Below are positions 1 to 9,476 of a stretch of DNA of 64,000 nucleotides, piece by piece; the first letter of the stretch is position 1; each line of letters opens with the position of its first letter. A model generated the notes under the pieces. The model made no database searches, was not told where the DNA came from, and worked only from the letters and a program-made list of their open reading frames with translations. This DNA comes from Gaertneriomyces semiglobifer (taxonomy: Eukaryota > Chytridiomycota > Chytridiomycetes > Spizellomycetales > Spizellomycetaceae): contig JAHLKF010000008.1 in NCBI GenBank assembly GCA_025558075.1, positions 1-64,000 of the forward strand, in the 5' to 3' direction. The translations under genes were made by a program, and so were the position numbers.

Positions 1-2440
1 GCGGCGACACAGTTAACGGACGGATCATCCGGCTCAACATCGCTCCTTGGTTCACCTATCAGCACTCTCGTGCCCCCCATTTAGTTACGGATCCTCACAT
101 TTACGCATCCAAGACACGCTAAGTCTCACGCGCTCTGTCGCAACCAAATTAAACATCAACAAAGCCCACGGTCATCTCGGAAGCGCCAATCTTATCTTAT
201 TTCGCTCGGCACATTACAGCACAAGCGAAGAAAAATCCGTTACAAAAAGCTATCTAGATCTAGATCTCGATCGTGCCATCCAAGCCCGTCCTTTTTCATA
301 AGAACCTTGTTGGAAGGCCCAATATCTCGTGCGAGATTTCCTATAACCCAGTCAATAACCAAACATTCTTGATTGATAAATTTGGTGTTTGGTGGCCCAG
401 TAGTTGGGCAAATGCTTTGACACGTGACTTATATTGTAAGCCCGCGGTGACGCGTCCATAAAAGGCTGGCTTCGCAGGAATCGCAGCTTCTTCCTTCTAA
501 ACCTAAATGCATGTGCACCTCGATTGCTGGAAGAACACCAGGTAGTTGCAGGGCTATTCTGGGCGGGAGCTAGCCACACAAGTCATACCCTCTTGGTATG
601 AACGGTGGAGGAGATGGTTCCAGATTAGGTCTCGAGCCGCTTCTCGCAGATCCCAGCATTCGATGGGGAGAGTACAAGTGAAAACCAGGTAGTTGCAGGG
701 CTATTCTGGGCGGGAGCTAGCCACACAAGTCATACCCTCTTGGTAAGGACGGTGGAGGGGATGGTTCCAGATCAGGTCTCGAGCCGCTCCTCGCAGATCT
801 TGTGCTGTCCTGTATGTGTATCTGCGTCGTTGAGATACTTTGTGGGTAGGTTTTCCGTTCACTTTGAAGTGTATCATGCCATCTCATCGGAATGGTGTCT
901 CTTGACTGGGCACGTAGCCGTTGGCGCTGGAACTACCAGAGGGACCACCAGAGGAATAGCCATTCGTAACCGTTTGATACGATCCAGCGTTATACAATAT
1001 TCAAAGTCTGCAATCGGTTCAAACAAGACTCGCCTAGGTAAAGGTCGGGTTATTTTTCCACAACGCAGTCGCGCTGGGATGTAGCTCCTTGGTAACGTTA
1101 CTTATACTAGCAAATTAGGTGAGCTGCGCATGTGGGACTTGAGTGTTCGTTGATCACCAACTGATGATGTCCTCTGCCTCATCAGCGCCGTTCGCAGCCA
1201 TGATGACTCCAAGCATTGATCTGAAAGCATTGACCGTCTGAGCATCCTCACTCTACATGTATACATCCTAGTTTCTTTTGTGATTTTCGACTTCCCACCA
1301 TAATAAAATCGTTGCTGTGACGCGGCTGCTAGAGTAGCGTAATAGCTTCTTGATGATGAGGCATGCGTGCAGCAGGTTGGCAATGTTAATATAATTGAAC
1401 TTTCAGCAATATAGCAAACTGGGTGTACACGTGCTGTAACCAACCCAATCCTACATCATCTCTTACGTACCTAGTCTACCCAATTCATCGCCTGAGCCTA
1501 TGCCAGTCGATCTGGTCTATCGTAAATGTAATCATCCGGTGAACCTGTCGACCGTTTTAACTCTCTTCGCCCTTGTCGCGTCGCACACCGACTCTGGAAC
1601 CTTCTGATCCACACCCTAGCACTCCTTCCTTCTCGTCCGTCTAGAAGCTTCCGCGCCAGCCGCATAAATACCCAGGGCCCCCCGCCGGCTGCCCTTGCCT
1701 TCCATCCCACCCTTCACACCCGAACGTTCGCTCCCGGCGCACAACCCAACGCGCGCCAAAAAGGGCGCACGGAACGGGCGCGCCGCGGCAAACCGTAGAC
1801 CCTAGAAAACGCGATTAAACCCGTAGGTGTGTTGATATGGGTGTTCCAACTGGCAAACTTGGTAGGTACACCGTCCTTCCAAGAATGCTTGGTCGTAGGA
1901 ACCATCGAACTCTAGCAGTTCCAAAAGCAAATTGAGGTTGTGCACTGTGTAAGACTGGTTGGCCGTATCTTCGAGACCGCCTTCGTCGCAACACGCATCA
2001 ACGTATGGTGCCAATTCGATTTCGATCGCTAGTTGAGAAGCCATCCATTTCAGGGGCAACAGTTTGTTTGGTTGGAACAGGAGATGTCCAATCCGTTCTT
2101 GGCCTGAAATGACTGAATACGAGACGCAGCCTGCGCTGTCATCTTCCTAAAAGACATGACGTGCTCTATGTCAATCGGTGAGTCCACTGCTTGCAGGGAA
2201 TCGTCAGAATGAACTTACCTATTTACGAGCGTTAACGTAGCGGTGGATGAGTTTTGCGACACCCAAAGAGGGGTTGCAAATGGCTCGTGGCTCACAGTAG
2301 ACGATAATTTAAATGACTGTGCCATACGTCGACCGTCATCCCCAATTTAACCAAGTCTCTCGAAAATCGTAGTCATCTTCCTTCACCCGAATAAAAGCTC
2401 TTCTTTTTTCTCTCTTTTCCTTTTCTTCGCGTTCACTGTC
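1..2440. other. Gene-poor left edge, no confident gene
   Basis: No recognisable protein is encoded here. The only structure seen is the 147-bp duplication listed separately. A minus-strand frame at 1802-2059 (85 codons, with an internal ATG giving MASQLAIEIELAPYVDACC) has a protein-like composition, but it has no recognised family and no clear splice partners. A pyrimidine-rich stretch at about 2400-2436 lies directly before the capsid-like frame at 2441 and resembles fungal core-promoter or leader sequence. Confidence 0.4.
537..799. repeat. 147-bp spaced direct duplication, two copies
   Basis: Two copies of a unit of about 116 bp lie at 537-652 and 684-799, offset by exactly 147 bp. They share a near-identical core beginning ACCAGGTAGTTGCAGGGC and ending TCGCAGATC, with a handful of substitutions. 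The 31 bp between the copies is not obviously part of the repeat. A recent local tandem duplication of non-coding sequence is the simplest reading. Confidence 0.9.
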
Positions 2441-3560
2441 ATGATGGATTCTCTTGCTGTGGCCGCGCTGCAAACACGAAAGGCTGTGGACGCGATCATC
2501 ACCCCGTTTGGTAAGCATGTGTTGAGCGCACCTTCTCAGGACAAAGTTGACTTTGGGAGAACAGCAACCGTCGCACTCCCGTTCCGTGGGGATGTGGTGC
2601 ACAAGATACACCTTTGCTTCCGGCTACCTGAGTTGACGCTTGAAGAAACGTCGGGTTCGTCGTACCTTGGCTGGACGAACACGATCGGCTATTCCATGAT
2701 TGATTCAGTGCAAGTCCGAATGGGCGACGTGCCTATACATGAGCCCAGTGGAGTGTTCCTGGACATCATGAGACGTTGGATACTGCGGCCGACGACGATG
2801 ACCAGGTACTGCGCTGGCAACAGGTCGGTAGATACGATTCCGTCGCTGACCTACCTCTGCCTGCACGTCAACTGCAGGACATCTATGCTCCTATGCAGTT
2901 CTAGTTCGACTGCAGCCTCTCTGCGGGCTTACCGCTGACCACTTTGTCCCAGACCAGCACGCAAATCACGATCCGGGTCACCTGGCGGAAGTTCGCTGAT
3001 GTCGCCACGTACGACGGGAACGTGGTTCCTCCACCGGTAGAAATCTTGGGCACGGCTGAGCTGGTATAATGCGATGTTGTCTCGGAGCCTGAACGCAACC
3101 TCATCAGAAACGACCCCAGCTACCGGGTCTCATGGAGCCAATCCAATACCGGTCGTTCGACATTGCCACAACAGGGACGACTTCTGGCTGGCATCTCCTG
3201 GATTTGATTTGCCCATCAAAGAAGTTCTCTTTGTGCTCACACCGAGACGGCATCATTGACAAACAACGACTGCTTCAACTATCTATGACCTCCGGTTGGG
3301 GGGGGGGGGGGGGGGTGGTCCTCAAAGTATTTGGAGTGCTTCCAGGCCGCTTTCGCGCTGGCGGACAAACTGGTTCCTCTCTTCCGTTTCGGGTTTGGTT
3401 TCTGGTCGGCCATCGCCATGCAAGCAGAAGATATGGAAGCCGTTGGCACTTTCTGAGCCAGTTCAGCACCGCGACATTCCGCTCGCGCAGTCAATACCGT
3501 CGTTCATGGCACATATGCAGCCGGACATGGCTCTACATCCTCGTAGTATAGTAATGGTGT
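2441..3560 (+). pseudogene. Decayed NCLDV major capsid protein relic
   Basis: The first 165-codon frame (2441-2938) reads like the N-terminal jelly roll of a nucleocytoplasmic large DNA virus major capsid protein. It has a dFG..v....GD(V/I)(V/I).KI.L...LP.L block, then a W.N.IGY.MIDSV...MGD segment and an FLDIM stretch, in the family's usual order. Downstream similarity continues in shifted frames: a block with PMQF followed by LPL near 2890-2940, a basic ITIRVTW strand, an LPIKEVLFVL strand near 3205-3235, and further weak fragments after 3320. The breaks include a frame change near 2795, an in-frame TAG at 2902, a TAA at 3067, another frame change near 3200 and an 18-G tract at 3298-3315. 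It cannot make a full capsid protein and is best read as an old endogenous viral insertion. No other viral core gene was found beside it. Confidence 0.72.
3298..3315 (+). repeat. 18-base G homopolymer
   Basis: An uninterrupted run of 18 G residues lies inside the decayed capsid relic. It marks a further frame break between blocks that resemble capsid sequence. Its exact length is the kind of feature that sequencing often miscounts. Confidence 0.9.
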
Positions 3561-4024
3561 GCTGCTTCCGTTTGAGCTGACTGTTGCGTGAACTGGTGCA
3601 TGAACCGCCGACGCACTGAGTGAGCTGACCTTTCACTGATTTGCCACTCATATTGTCTTCGAACATACGTCCCGATACTCCAAGATTTGCACACACCATT
3701 GGACATCAGTACTATAGTACCATAGCTGTAACTCATCAACAGTAGAACCATCAGCAGAGGCAGTCCTCAGCGCTGGAGTAATTTATTTATATACGATACA
3801 GTAATACCGATGATGTGTTCGGTCGTTGCTGATAACCTCAAGTGCGACTACCTTGCATTGGCAATCTTCCCTCGACGGCCTCCGTTGCGGTGACCTGCTG
3901 ACGGTAAACCGATGAGCAGGTCTGGCGTGCACTGAATACGGTTCTCAGTGTTTCCACACCACCGCCTGGGCTCTATATGGCGGAAACTACTCAATGGGTT
4001 GCAATATCTGTACAACGCAAGATT
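3561..4024. other. Intergenic, nothing recognised
   Basis: This stretch lies between the capsid relic and the end of the ankyrin pseudogene. It has stops in all frames and no repeat or RNA gene that I can see. Confidence 0.4.
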
Positions 4025-5253
4025 CTACTCAGGCGACCTAAATTCGAACTTCTCATCAGGATACACTTCCTTCAAAAAGTTGATGTACTTCTGATCTCGT
4101 TCCGGCACCATTATCTTCGCAACATCAGCCAGTGTGAACTTTGTTCGCCCTCTGTCTACAAGCATTCGTACTACATCGGCACGCTGACTCGCCAAAGCAT
4201 GAACAACTGCCAAGGGCGTGGGTTCGGCATGATGTTCTTCAATCAGCGTGGTCTTGATAAATTCAACAGGGATCCCGAAGGATATGGCAAACTGCAGAAT
4301 CCTCTTGTCGCGCGGAGACGCGCCTTTGGAAAGCAGGAACTCGGCAGTTTCGGTTGAACGGGTATTGAACGAGAAGGCCAGTGTTGGTGGATAATCCTCA
4401 TCTGGAACCTCATCGGGATGCAGCCCATGTGACAGAAGTATCGACAAAGATTCGACACAACCGTTTTTTGCGGCTTCACGGAACACTGGTAGCAAAAACT
4501 CTCGAGTTGGGGGTTCCGGCAGATGCGAGAGAAGGAACCAAAGGATCTGTGGGTGTGCCGTCGCACAGATGAGATGGGTCTTGGTAATGTCAGTGTAATG
4601 TATGAATCTTTGAGCGACGTCAATAGTTTTAATATCACGCCAACTGTCGCCCTCTAAACGTGCCCCGCGGTCCAAAAAGTAAGCGATGCATGATTCGCGG
4701 TTTTTTCTTAAAGCAAGCCGAAGTCCACTATTGAGGTTTTAGTAGGTTATGACGAGCTAATTGATCCAACTTGGAGATAACGAGGCCGCTCTGTACGCAG
4801 TGGAATGTCAATGACCTCGCCGAATTCCGTTCAACGGCGGCTGTGCAAGGATAATGTTCAAGGACAAATTCAAACGCCTCGTCCATATCCCACCACTGCA
4901 AAGCGCCCAGCGAGATATCTGCAACTGGATTTGTCGACGGAGGGTTGGTTTGCAGCATTCGTCGGCAAAATCCGCATGACGACCCCGCGCCGCAGTTCGG
5001 CAGGAACGGGCGGTCTACCTGCTAGAAACACTTGAGCAAGTGCTCCATTGGAGGGCACCTGTGGATACTGACGGCATAGGACCTGAAAAAGGGTGTCTGG
5101 TGATCGGAAAGAATGCAGGGTCTTGCATGTATTTGTGAAAAGGATGTAGGAGCGGATATCCAAGAAGGCCATAACGTTGCTGGCGATCAGGTTGACGGCA
5201 AAGCAGGCGGGCAGTATCTTCTCAGGCACTGCGGTGGGTTCCGAGGAAGCCAT
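4025..5253 (-). pseudogene. F-box/ankyrin-repeat protein, frame-broken
   Basis: Reading from an ATG at 5253, the N-terminus (MASSEPTAVPEKILPACF...) leads into an F-box-like helix region (VMAFLDIRSYILFTNTCKTL). The last frame (4675-4025, 216 codons) has ankyrin-type units such as HPQILWFLLSHLP, AAKNGCVESLSILLSHG and STETAEFLLSKGAS. The linking part is coding-like but in other frames: the reading passes to a second frame around 4900-4960 and to a third near 4745. No GT..AG intron explains either change. The original product would be about 400 residues, probably a substrate adaptor of an SCF ubiquitin ligase. F-box plus ankyrin is common in giant viruses and also expanded in some fungi, so the origin is open. 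Two indel errors in the assembly could also give this picture. Confidence 0.65.
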
Positions 5254-5722
5254 AACAAAGAGAGCACCAATGGCTCCGCAGAAGGTGTGTGGATGCCCAG
5301 TTAATACATGCGGAAGACTCGCAAGTGCCCATCGCACAAGTACTGACGAGTATCACTTTCAATGCAACACGGACACGCCGCAGTTCATACGCGTATCATG
5401 TCCGCACGACCCATGTTCGCGCATAGGAGAATTCAATTTTGAATTTAGAACTGCTAATACCAACTTAAAATTAACCAGCAAACTTAAGTCGCCGTTCTGA
5501 ATGCAGCAACGGAGTTCTACCTATCACTGCGCAGTGGGTCCGCTGGTCACTCCCGAGCGCAACCCTGCCGTCTGACACAGTGCATGGGCTTTGAAATTAT
5601 AGCGCGCTGTGTGAACCGAGGTTGAACCAGCGATCGGGCCCACAAATGTTTTGCTTGGTACGAGAGTGATGCGGTTTGCAAAGGTCGCTGTGGAACTGAA
5701 CGTCAACGTTCAGCGAGATGCA

Positions 5723-5730
5723 TATAAATA
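5723..5730 (+). promoter_or_regulatory. TATA box of the CBM19-like gene
   Basis: TATAAATA lies 85 bp before the ATG at 5815, a plausible spacing for a fungal core promoter driving a well-expressed secreted protein. Confidence 0.55.
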
Positions 5731-5814
5731 CGCCAAGCGTTTCGACAACTTGAGAGGCATGAAAGCACAACCATCCACCGACGACATCAATCAACCGTTT
5801 CGTCAACGATCAGT

Positions 5815-6309
5815 ATGCTACCCACAGTTTCCCAGATTCTTCTGCTGCTCACCTGCGTCGCAGCGCTTCCCGCACCGCAAGCTGCACCAGGACCCCGCAA
5901 AGCGGGCGACAACATTTGCATCGATGACACTCAATTCCAGCTGTTCACATCAGAGACTGACTTTGTTATCAATTCCTGTCCGCCTGGCTTTTGCTTTACG
6001 CGCAATCCGCCTTTGAAGAACCCCTGCATTGGTAAGGAGAGGGCCTTGGAGATCGACGGAGCAGCCGCTTCCTCTCCCTCAACCACCCCTCCGATTGTCG
6101 GAACCGTGCCCGCCCCACCGGGCCCGCGTGCAGGTGGCGACCACATTTGCATCGACGACACTCGGTTCCAGAAGTTCACCTCCGAGACCGATTTCGTCGT
6201 CCAATCTTGCCCGCCTGGATTCTGCTTCACTCGCGACCCGCCTCTCAAGAACCCGTGCATCGGCAAAGACAGAGCCTTGGAAATCGACGGCGCAGCGGCA
6301 CGGATTTGA
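5815..6309 (+). CDS. Secreted protein with two CBM19-like chitin-binding modules
   Basis: The 164-residue single-exon product starts with a signal peptide (hydrophobic run ILLLLTCVAALPA, residues 8-20). Two almost identical modules follow at residues 31-84 and 108-160. Each carries four cysteines (C35, C55, C60, C71 and C112, C132, C137, C148) in a C..DD..F..FTSETDFV...CPPGFCFTR.PPLKNPCIGK pattern. The CPPGxxC core and spacing resemble carbohydrate-binding module family 19, which binds chitin. The linker between modules (residues 85-107) is rich in Ser, Thr and Pro. No catalytic domain is attached, so the likely role is wall binding, shielding or adhesion outside the cell. The copies are offset by 77 codons and differ mostly by synonymous or conservative changes, which points to a fairly recent internal duplication. 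Family assignment is by motif only. Confidence 0.75.
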   Translation: MLPTVSQILLLLTCVAALPAPQAAPGPRKAGDNICIDDTQFQLFTSETDFVINSCPPGFCFTRNPPLKNPCIGKERALEIDGAAASSPSTTPPIVGTVPAPPGPRAGGDHICIDDTRFQKFTSETDFVVQSCPPGFCFTRDPPLKNPCIGKDRALEIDGAAARI

Positions 6310-6731
6310 ATGGCTTGGTACATGTTGGAAAGCAGTCGTTGGAACGCAGGTCGTTCTACGCACACAGTAGAAGATGTCCATAGAACTTAGAGAGTTGTGC
6401 TCCTTGTCTCGGCCGTCACTTGTAAGTTATATAGTTGTGTTCTGTGTCTCATCCGGCACTTGTTAATACCTTTGATCCATTATCAGATGTGTTACAGTCC
6501 ACTGGTATCTTCAGAAAATCAACTTTAAGTCCTTGCTTGTTCGCTTGTAGCATGGCTAGATTGACAACGAACGCCCTACTTCTAGAGCTATCCGATCACG
6601 CTTACTCTTAGGATCCGCCGCACATCTATCGCAGGTTCATCGCTGCCGTTCAGAGAACGCTTGATTGCCACTCGGCATAGTGACCGTCGTTAGGCAAAAA
6701 GATCGAAGCGCTGGCGTCCGTACCAAGCTGT
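6310..6731. other. Intergenic, weak 38-bp near-duplicate
   Basis: No gene is seen. A degenerate tandem pair at about 6396-6431 and 6434-6470 (TTGTG.TC..TGTCTC...CGGCACTTGT-like) is the only structure found. Confidence 0.35.
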
Positions 6732-8163
6732 TTATACTTGAAAATGCATGGCCACTAGTTGAGTGCGTTCATTCATCACGACGCGGTGCTTACCCTGCTG
6801 TGCTACCACCCGCACAAAGGGGTCTTGCTTGCCGAGAACCTTAATCCACGACTTGTAGTTCTTGACACTGGATGAGGAGACCGAGTATGTAGAGTTGTTT
6901 CCCAGCGGCTGGACCGCCCTGGCTCCGAGCCCAGGCAGCACGGGAGGATACCATAGGGATACGCACAGTCGGCACGCGCCTCGTCACTTCAAGCACCCGC
7001 CATGCATTTTGGTCCGCATTCGATGGCCAAGGTCTGGTGTGGTTGCAGTCGAAGGGCATGATGTTAAGTAAGGTTGCAAGGGGGACCGCCTCCTGGATGC
7101 CATACATGCGTCCGAGAGCCTTGTCACAGAAGCGGCATGTATTCTGCCTCGCGGATACATTCACTGCATCCTTTGTGGCCATGAAATGGAAATACCCAAA
7201 ATCGCTGTCCCTAAGTTCCGCAGAAACCTGGACACGATCATTCACTAACCTCCATATCTCCTTGTGCAATGCGACCGCAGCCGCCGAGATGGCGTAGGTG
7301 AAGGAAAACGACCGGACTTCCTAGGACAATTCTTCCGAATAGTCATGTGGAAGCTGTCCTTCGTACGGAAACCACCAACTACAATCAATCCTTGCTAAAG
7401 CAGTGCCAATGCTTTCTCGTTGTTCTCCTGTAGTTGACCGCTCACCATGTCTATCATCGTATGAACAATCTCTGACGTAGGCGGCAAGCTTAATCTGGTT
7501 GGCGGCGTCACCGCATCTGCGGAAAATACGGCGAAACCACCATGGTGCGAGCTGGTTGAACACTGTCCAGGAATCCTCACTAACATCCGAGTTGCTGATC
7601 GTGTGGCACATAGTTGCAATCTGGGCCAAGTCTGCTTTGTCTTCCACACATACGCGGCACACTAAGCGATCATCCACACTTGTGAGTGGGTGTCCTCGAC
7701 AGCGTCAGCGTTCGTTAATCGGTAATTGTAACCGTAGGCGCTCCGGATAGCTCCGCAGTACATCTGCATCTCCTGGTTCATTTGCCGTCCAGATCCAACG
7801 TTTCGAAAGAGTCGGTGTTCATCTCATAATCAGGCATCTCGCCTGCCTTCACGCCAAGTGTGGAGAGCTGGTTGAAGACTGCTGTTGTCACCTGTGATCC
7901 ATGGGCAACACCACACTTTGCTTACTTGCACGGTTCCAGACGGTTGTGCCAAACAAGCGGCGTAAACGTTGGGCTTTGTTCCTGAAAGCCACATAGATAT
8001 GCATATTGCAGCAGATTGTGACAAACTCAGACAAGTCGTCGATCATGGTTGGATCTGCAATGCAACTGGAAACGGGTCTCCATCTGTTTCTGCGGTGAAT
8101 TTGAACATGAAGCCACACGAAATGAATGGGCTGGCTGCATGATAATGGACCTTTAGAGACCAT
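6732..8163 (-). pseudogene. Unrecognised interrupted protein-coding remnant
   Basis: Several minus-strand frames look coding but do not join. The block at 7677-7321 (with FNQLAPWWFRRIFRRCGDA) is followed in the same frame, after a TAG at 7321-7323, by AISAAAVALHKEIWRLVNDR and then a Cys-containing stretch (ARQNTCRFCDKALGRMYGIQ) down to 6841. A block upstream (8163-7888) holds a similar-looking segment (DLSEFVTICCNMHIYVAFRN) that may be a second copy of part of the first. The in-frame stop and the lack of clear splice sites suggest a dead gene, though an unrecognised intron cannot be excluded. No domain family was recognised. A shift near 6850 would bring in a short tail ending at 6732. Confidence 0.35.
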
Positions 8164-8413
8164 ATCGTGTAGCCATCAACAGACGTCCATACAGCGGGTC
8201 CTCAACCTCAGCGGGACAGGGACAAGCGCTTCGGTCCAACCTACAAAAACTTGGAGTTTTAAGAACGCCGATTATGATCATGTCCTCCACGCACTACCGC
8301 ATCCCTTGAATCTCAATTAAATATAGATGCTGGTGACGAACTACCTTCAGTTGCTGTTCACTGCTGGATGATCACGAGGATGATAAAGGGGAACAAAGGC
8401 CGGAAAAAAAGGT

Positions 8414-8830
8414 ATGACATTCCGCGTTGATTCATGGCCCGCAAGTCTTATTATTATTCTCATCTTTCTTTTGACCTATCCCATTTGTCGGTCACAAGGT
8501 CTCACAGGTGAAACAAAACAGCGCTGTGGGTGGCGAAAGCAGGGAACATGTCGGTATCATACTTTGTCGTTCCCGCCCGCCAGCCAGAGATCCTGCGGGC
8601 ATTTACTTAAATGCTATGATATTATATATGGTGACGAGAGGTATTGTTTTAATAGCCATGAACCTTGGGCGCTTGATACGCAGAATTTGAGGTCCTGGTG
8701 CATCAGCACCGGAGGTGGCATTTACAGAAGAATCGATTCCATCCGGTGGCAAGGTCTTTGGTCATTTCCGAGATACTTGTCCGACTGTGGGGGGACCGAT
8801 GGACCCACTCAGTTCGACCCGCCCATGTGA
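8414..8830 (+). CDS. Possible small secreted protein, unrecognised
   Basis: The 138-codon frame begins at an ATG and opens with a signal-peptide-like stretch (SLIIILIFLLTYPICRSQ, residues 11-28). Eight cysteines and several tryptophans follow, with no recognised motif. A weak TATA-like element (TTAAATATAG, about 8316) lies upstream. The 3' half may be misframed if introns are present. Evidence for a real gene is limited to the signal peptide and the open frame. Confidence 0.25.
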   Translation: MTFRVDSWPASLIIILIFLLTYPICRSQGLTGETKQRCGWRKQGTCRYHTLSFPPASQRSCGHLLKCYDIIYGDERYCFNSHEPWALDTQNLRSWCISTGGGIYRRIDSIRWQGLWSFPRYLSDCGGTDGPTQFDPPM

Positions 8831-9476
8831 TCAGCTTCGACTGCAGATTATGTCCTTTTGGCTCAGTGCCAGTTGATTTTATGGTTGCCTCCACTGTCGT
8901 AAAGGGAGTACGCTCGTCTCCCTTACGACATTGCGCTGTGGACAGCAGATTTGAACGGATAACAAGAAATCAAAGGATGGTGACGAAAGACGTGTGGACG
9001 GACAGCACCAAGAACATCCTGTTAGGTTTTACGCTCCGGGGAAATAGGTTGTATTTGATAAACTTGCACCGCATCTGGTCTGGTAGCATGCTTACGGATC
9101 CATCGCAAGCCGCCTGTCGGTGTTCATGGCGGGGAGGGTCGACAATATTCAGCAGTATCTGAGGAAATGCGAAGCCCACCACAGCTGCGTGACCGCAATG
9201 ATACGTGCGATGCTTTTCTCAGTATGTGGGCTGGAGGCAAGCAAGTTAGTTGGTACTTTAAACCATAATAAATGGCCGTTCGTTGGTATGCCTTGAATGA
9301 GATCGCCGGTACACGAAGTGTATTGGCGCAGTGTTTCAGTAGGTTAAATGTAACGTGTTCCAGTAAACCCCTTAGGTCGGGCACCCAAAGTCTATTTATA
9401 TTTGAGTCTACGAAATAAATGCTTGTGGCAACAAAAAAGAATAGTGATAATAGAACAACCCTTCCAAATTCAGTGT
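8831..9476. other. Intergenic with a hairpin
   Basis: No gene is supported. The stretch holds the 8896-8929 hairpin and otherwise ordinary sequence up to the 3' end of the chitinase gene. Confidence 0.35.
8896..8929. repeat. Hairpin-forming inverted repeat
   Basis: The left arm GTCGTAAAGGGAG (8896-8908) pairs with the right arm CTCCCTTACGAC (8918-8929), with one bulged A and a 9-nt loop. It is the clearest simple inverted repeat noticed outside genes. It could be a transcript-end structure or a trace of a small element. Confidence 0.6.

Noticed and set aside
2336..2611. Minus-strand frame overlapping the start of the capsid relic
   Set aside because: It is antisense to the clearly capsid-like frame, and its charged run comes from the complement of a pyrimidine-rich leader.
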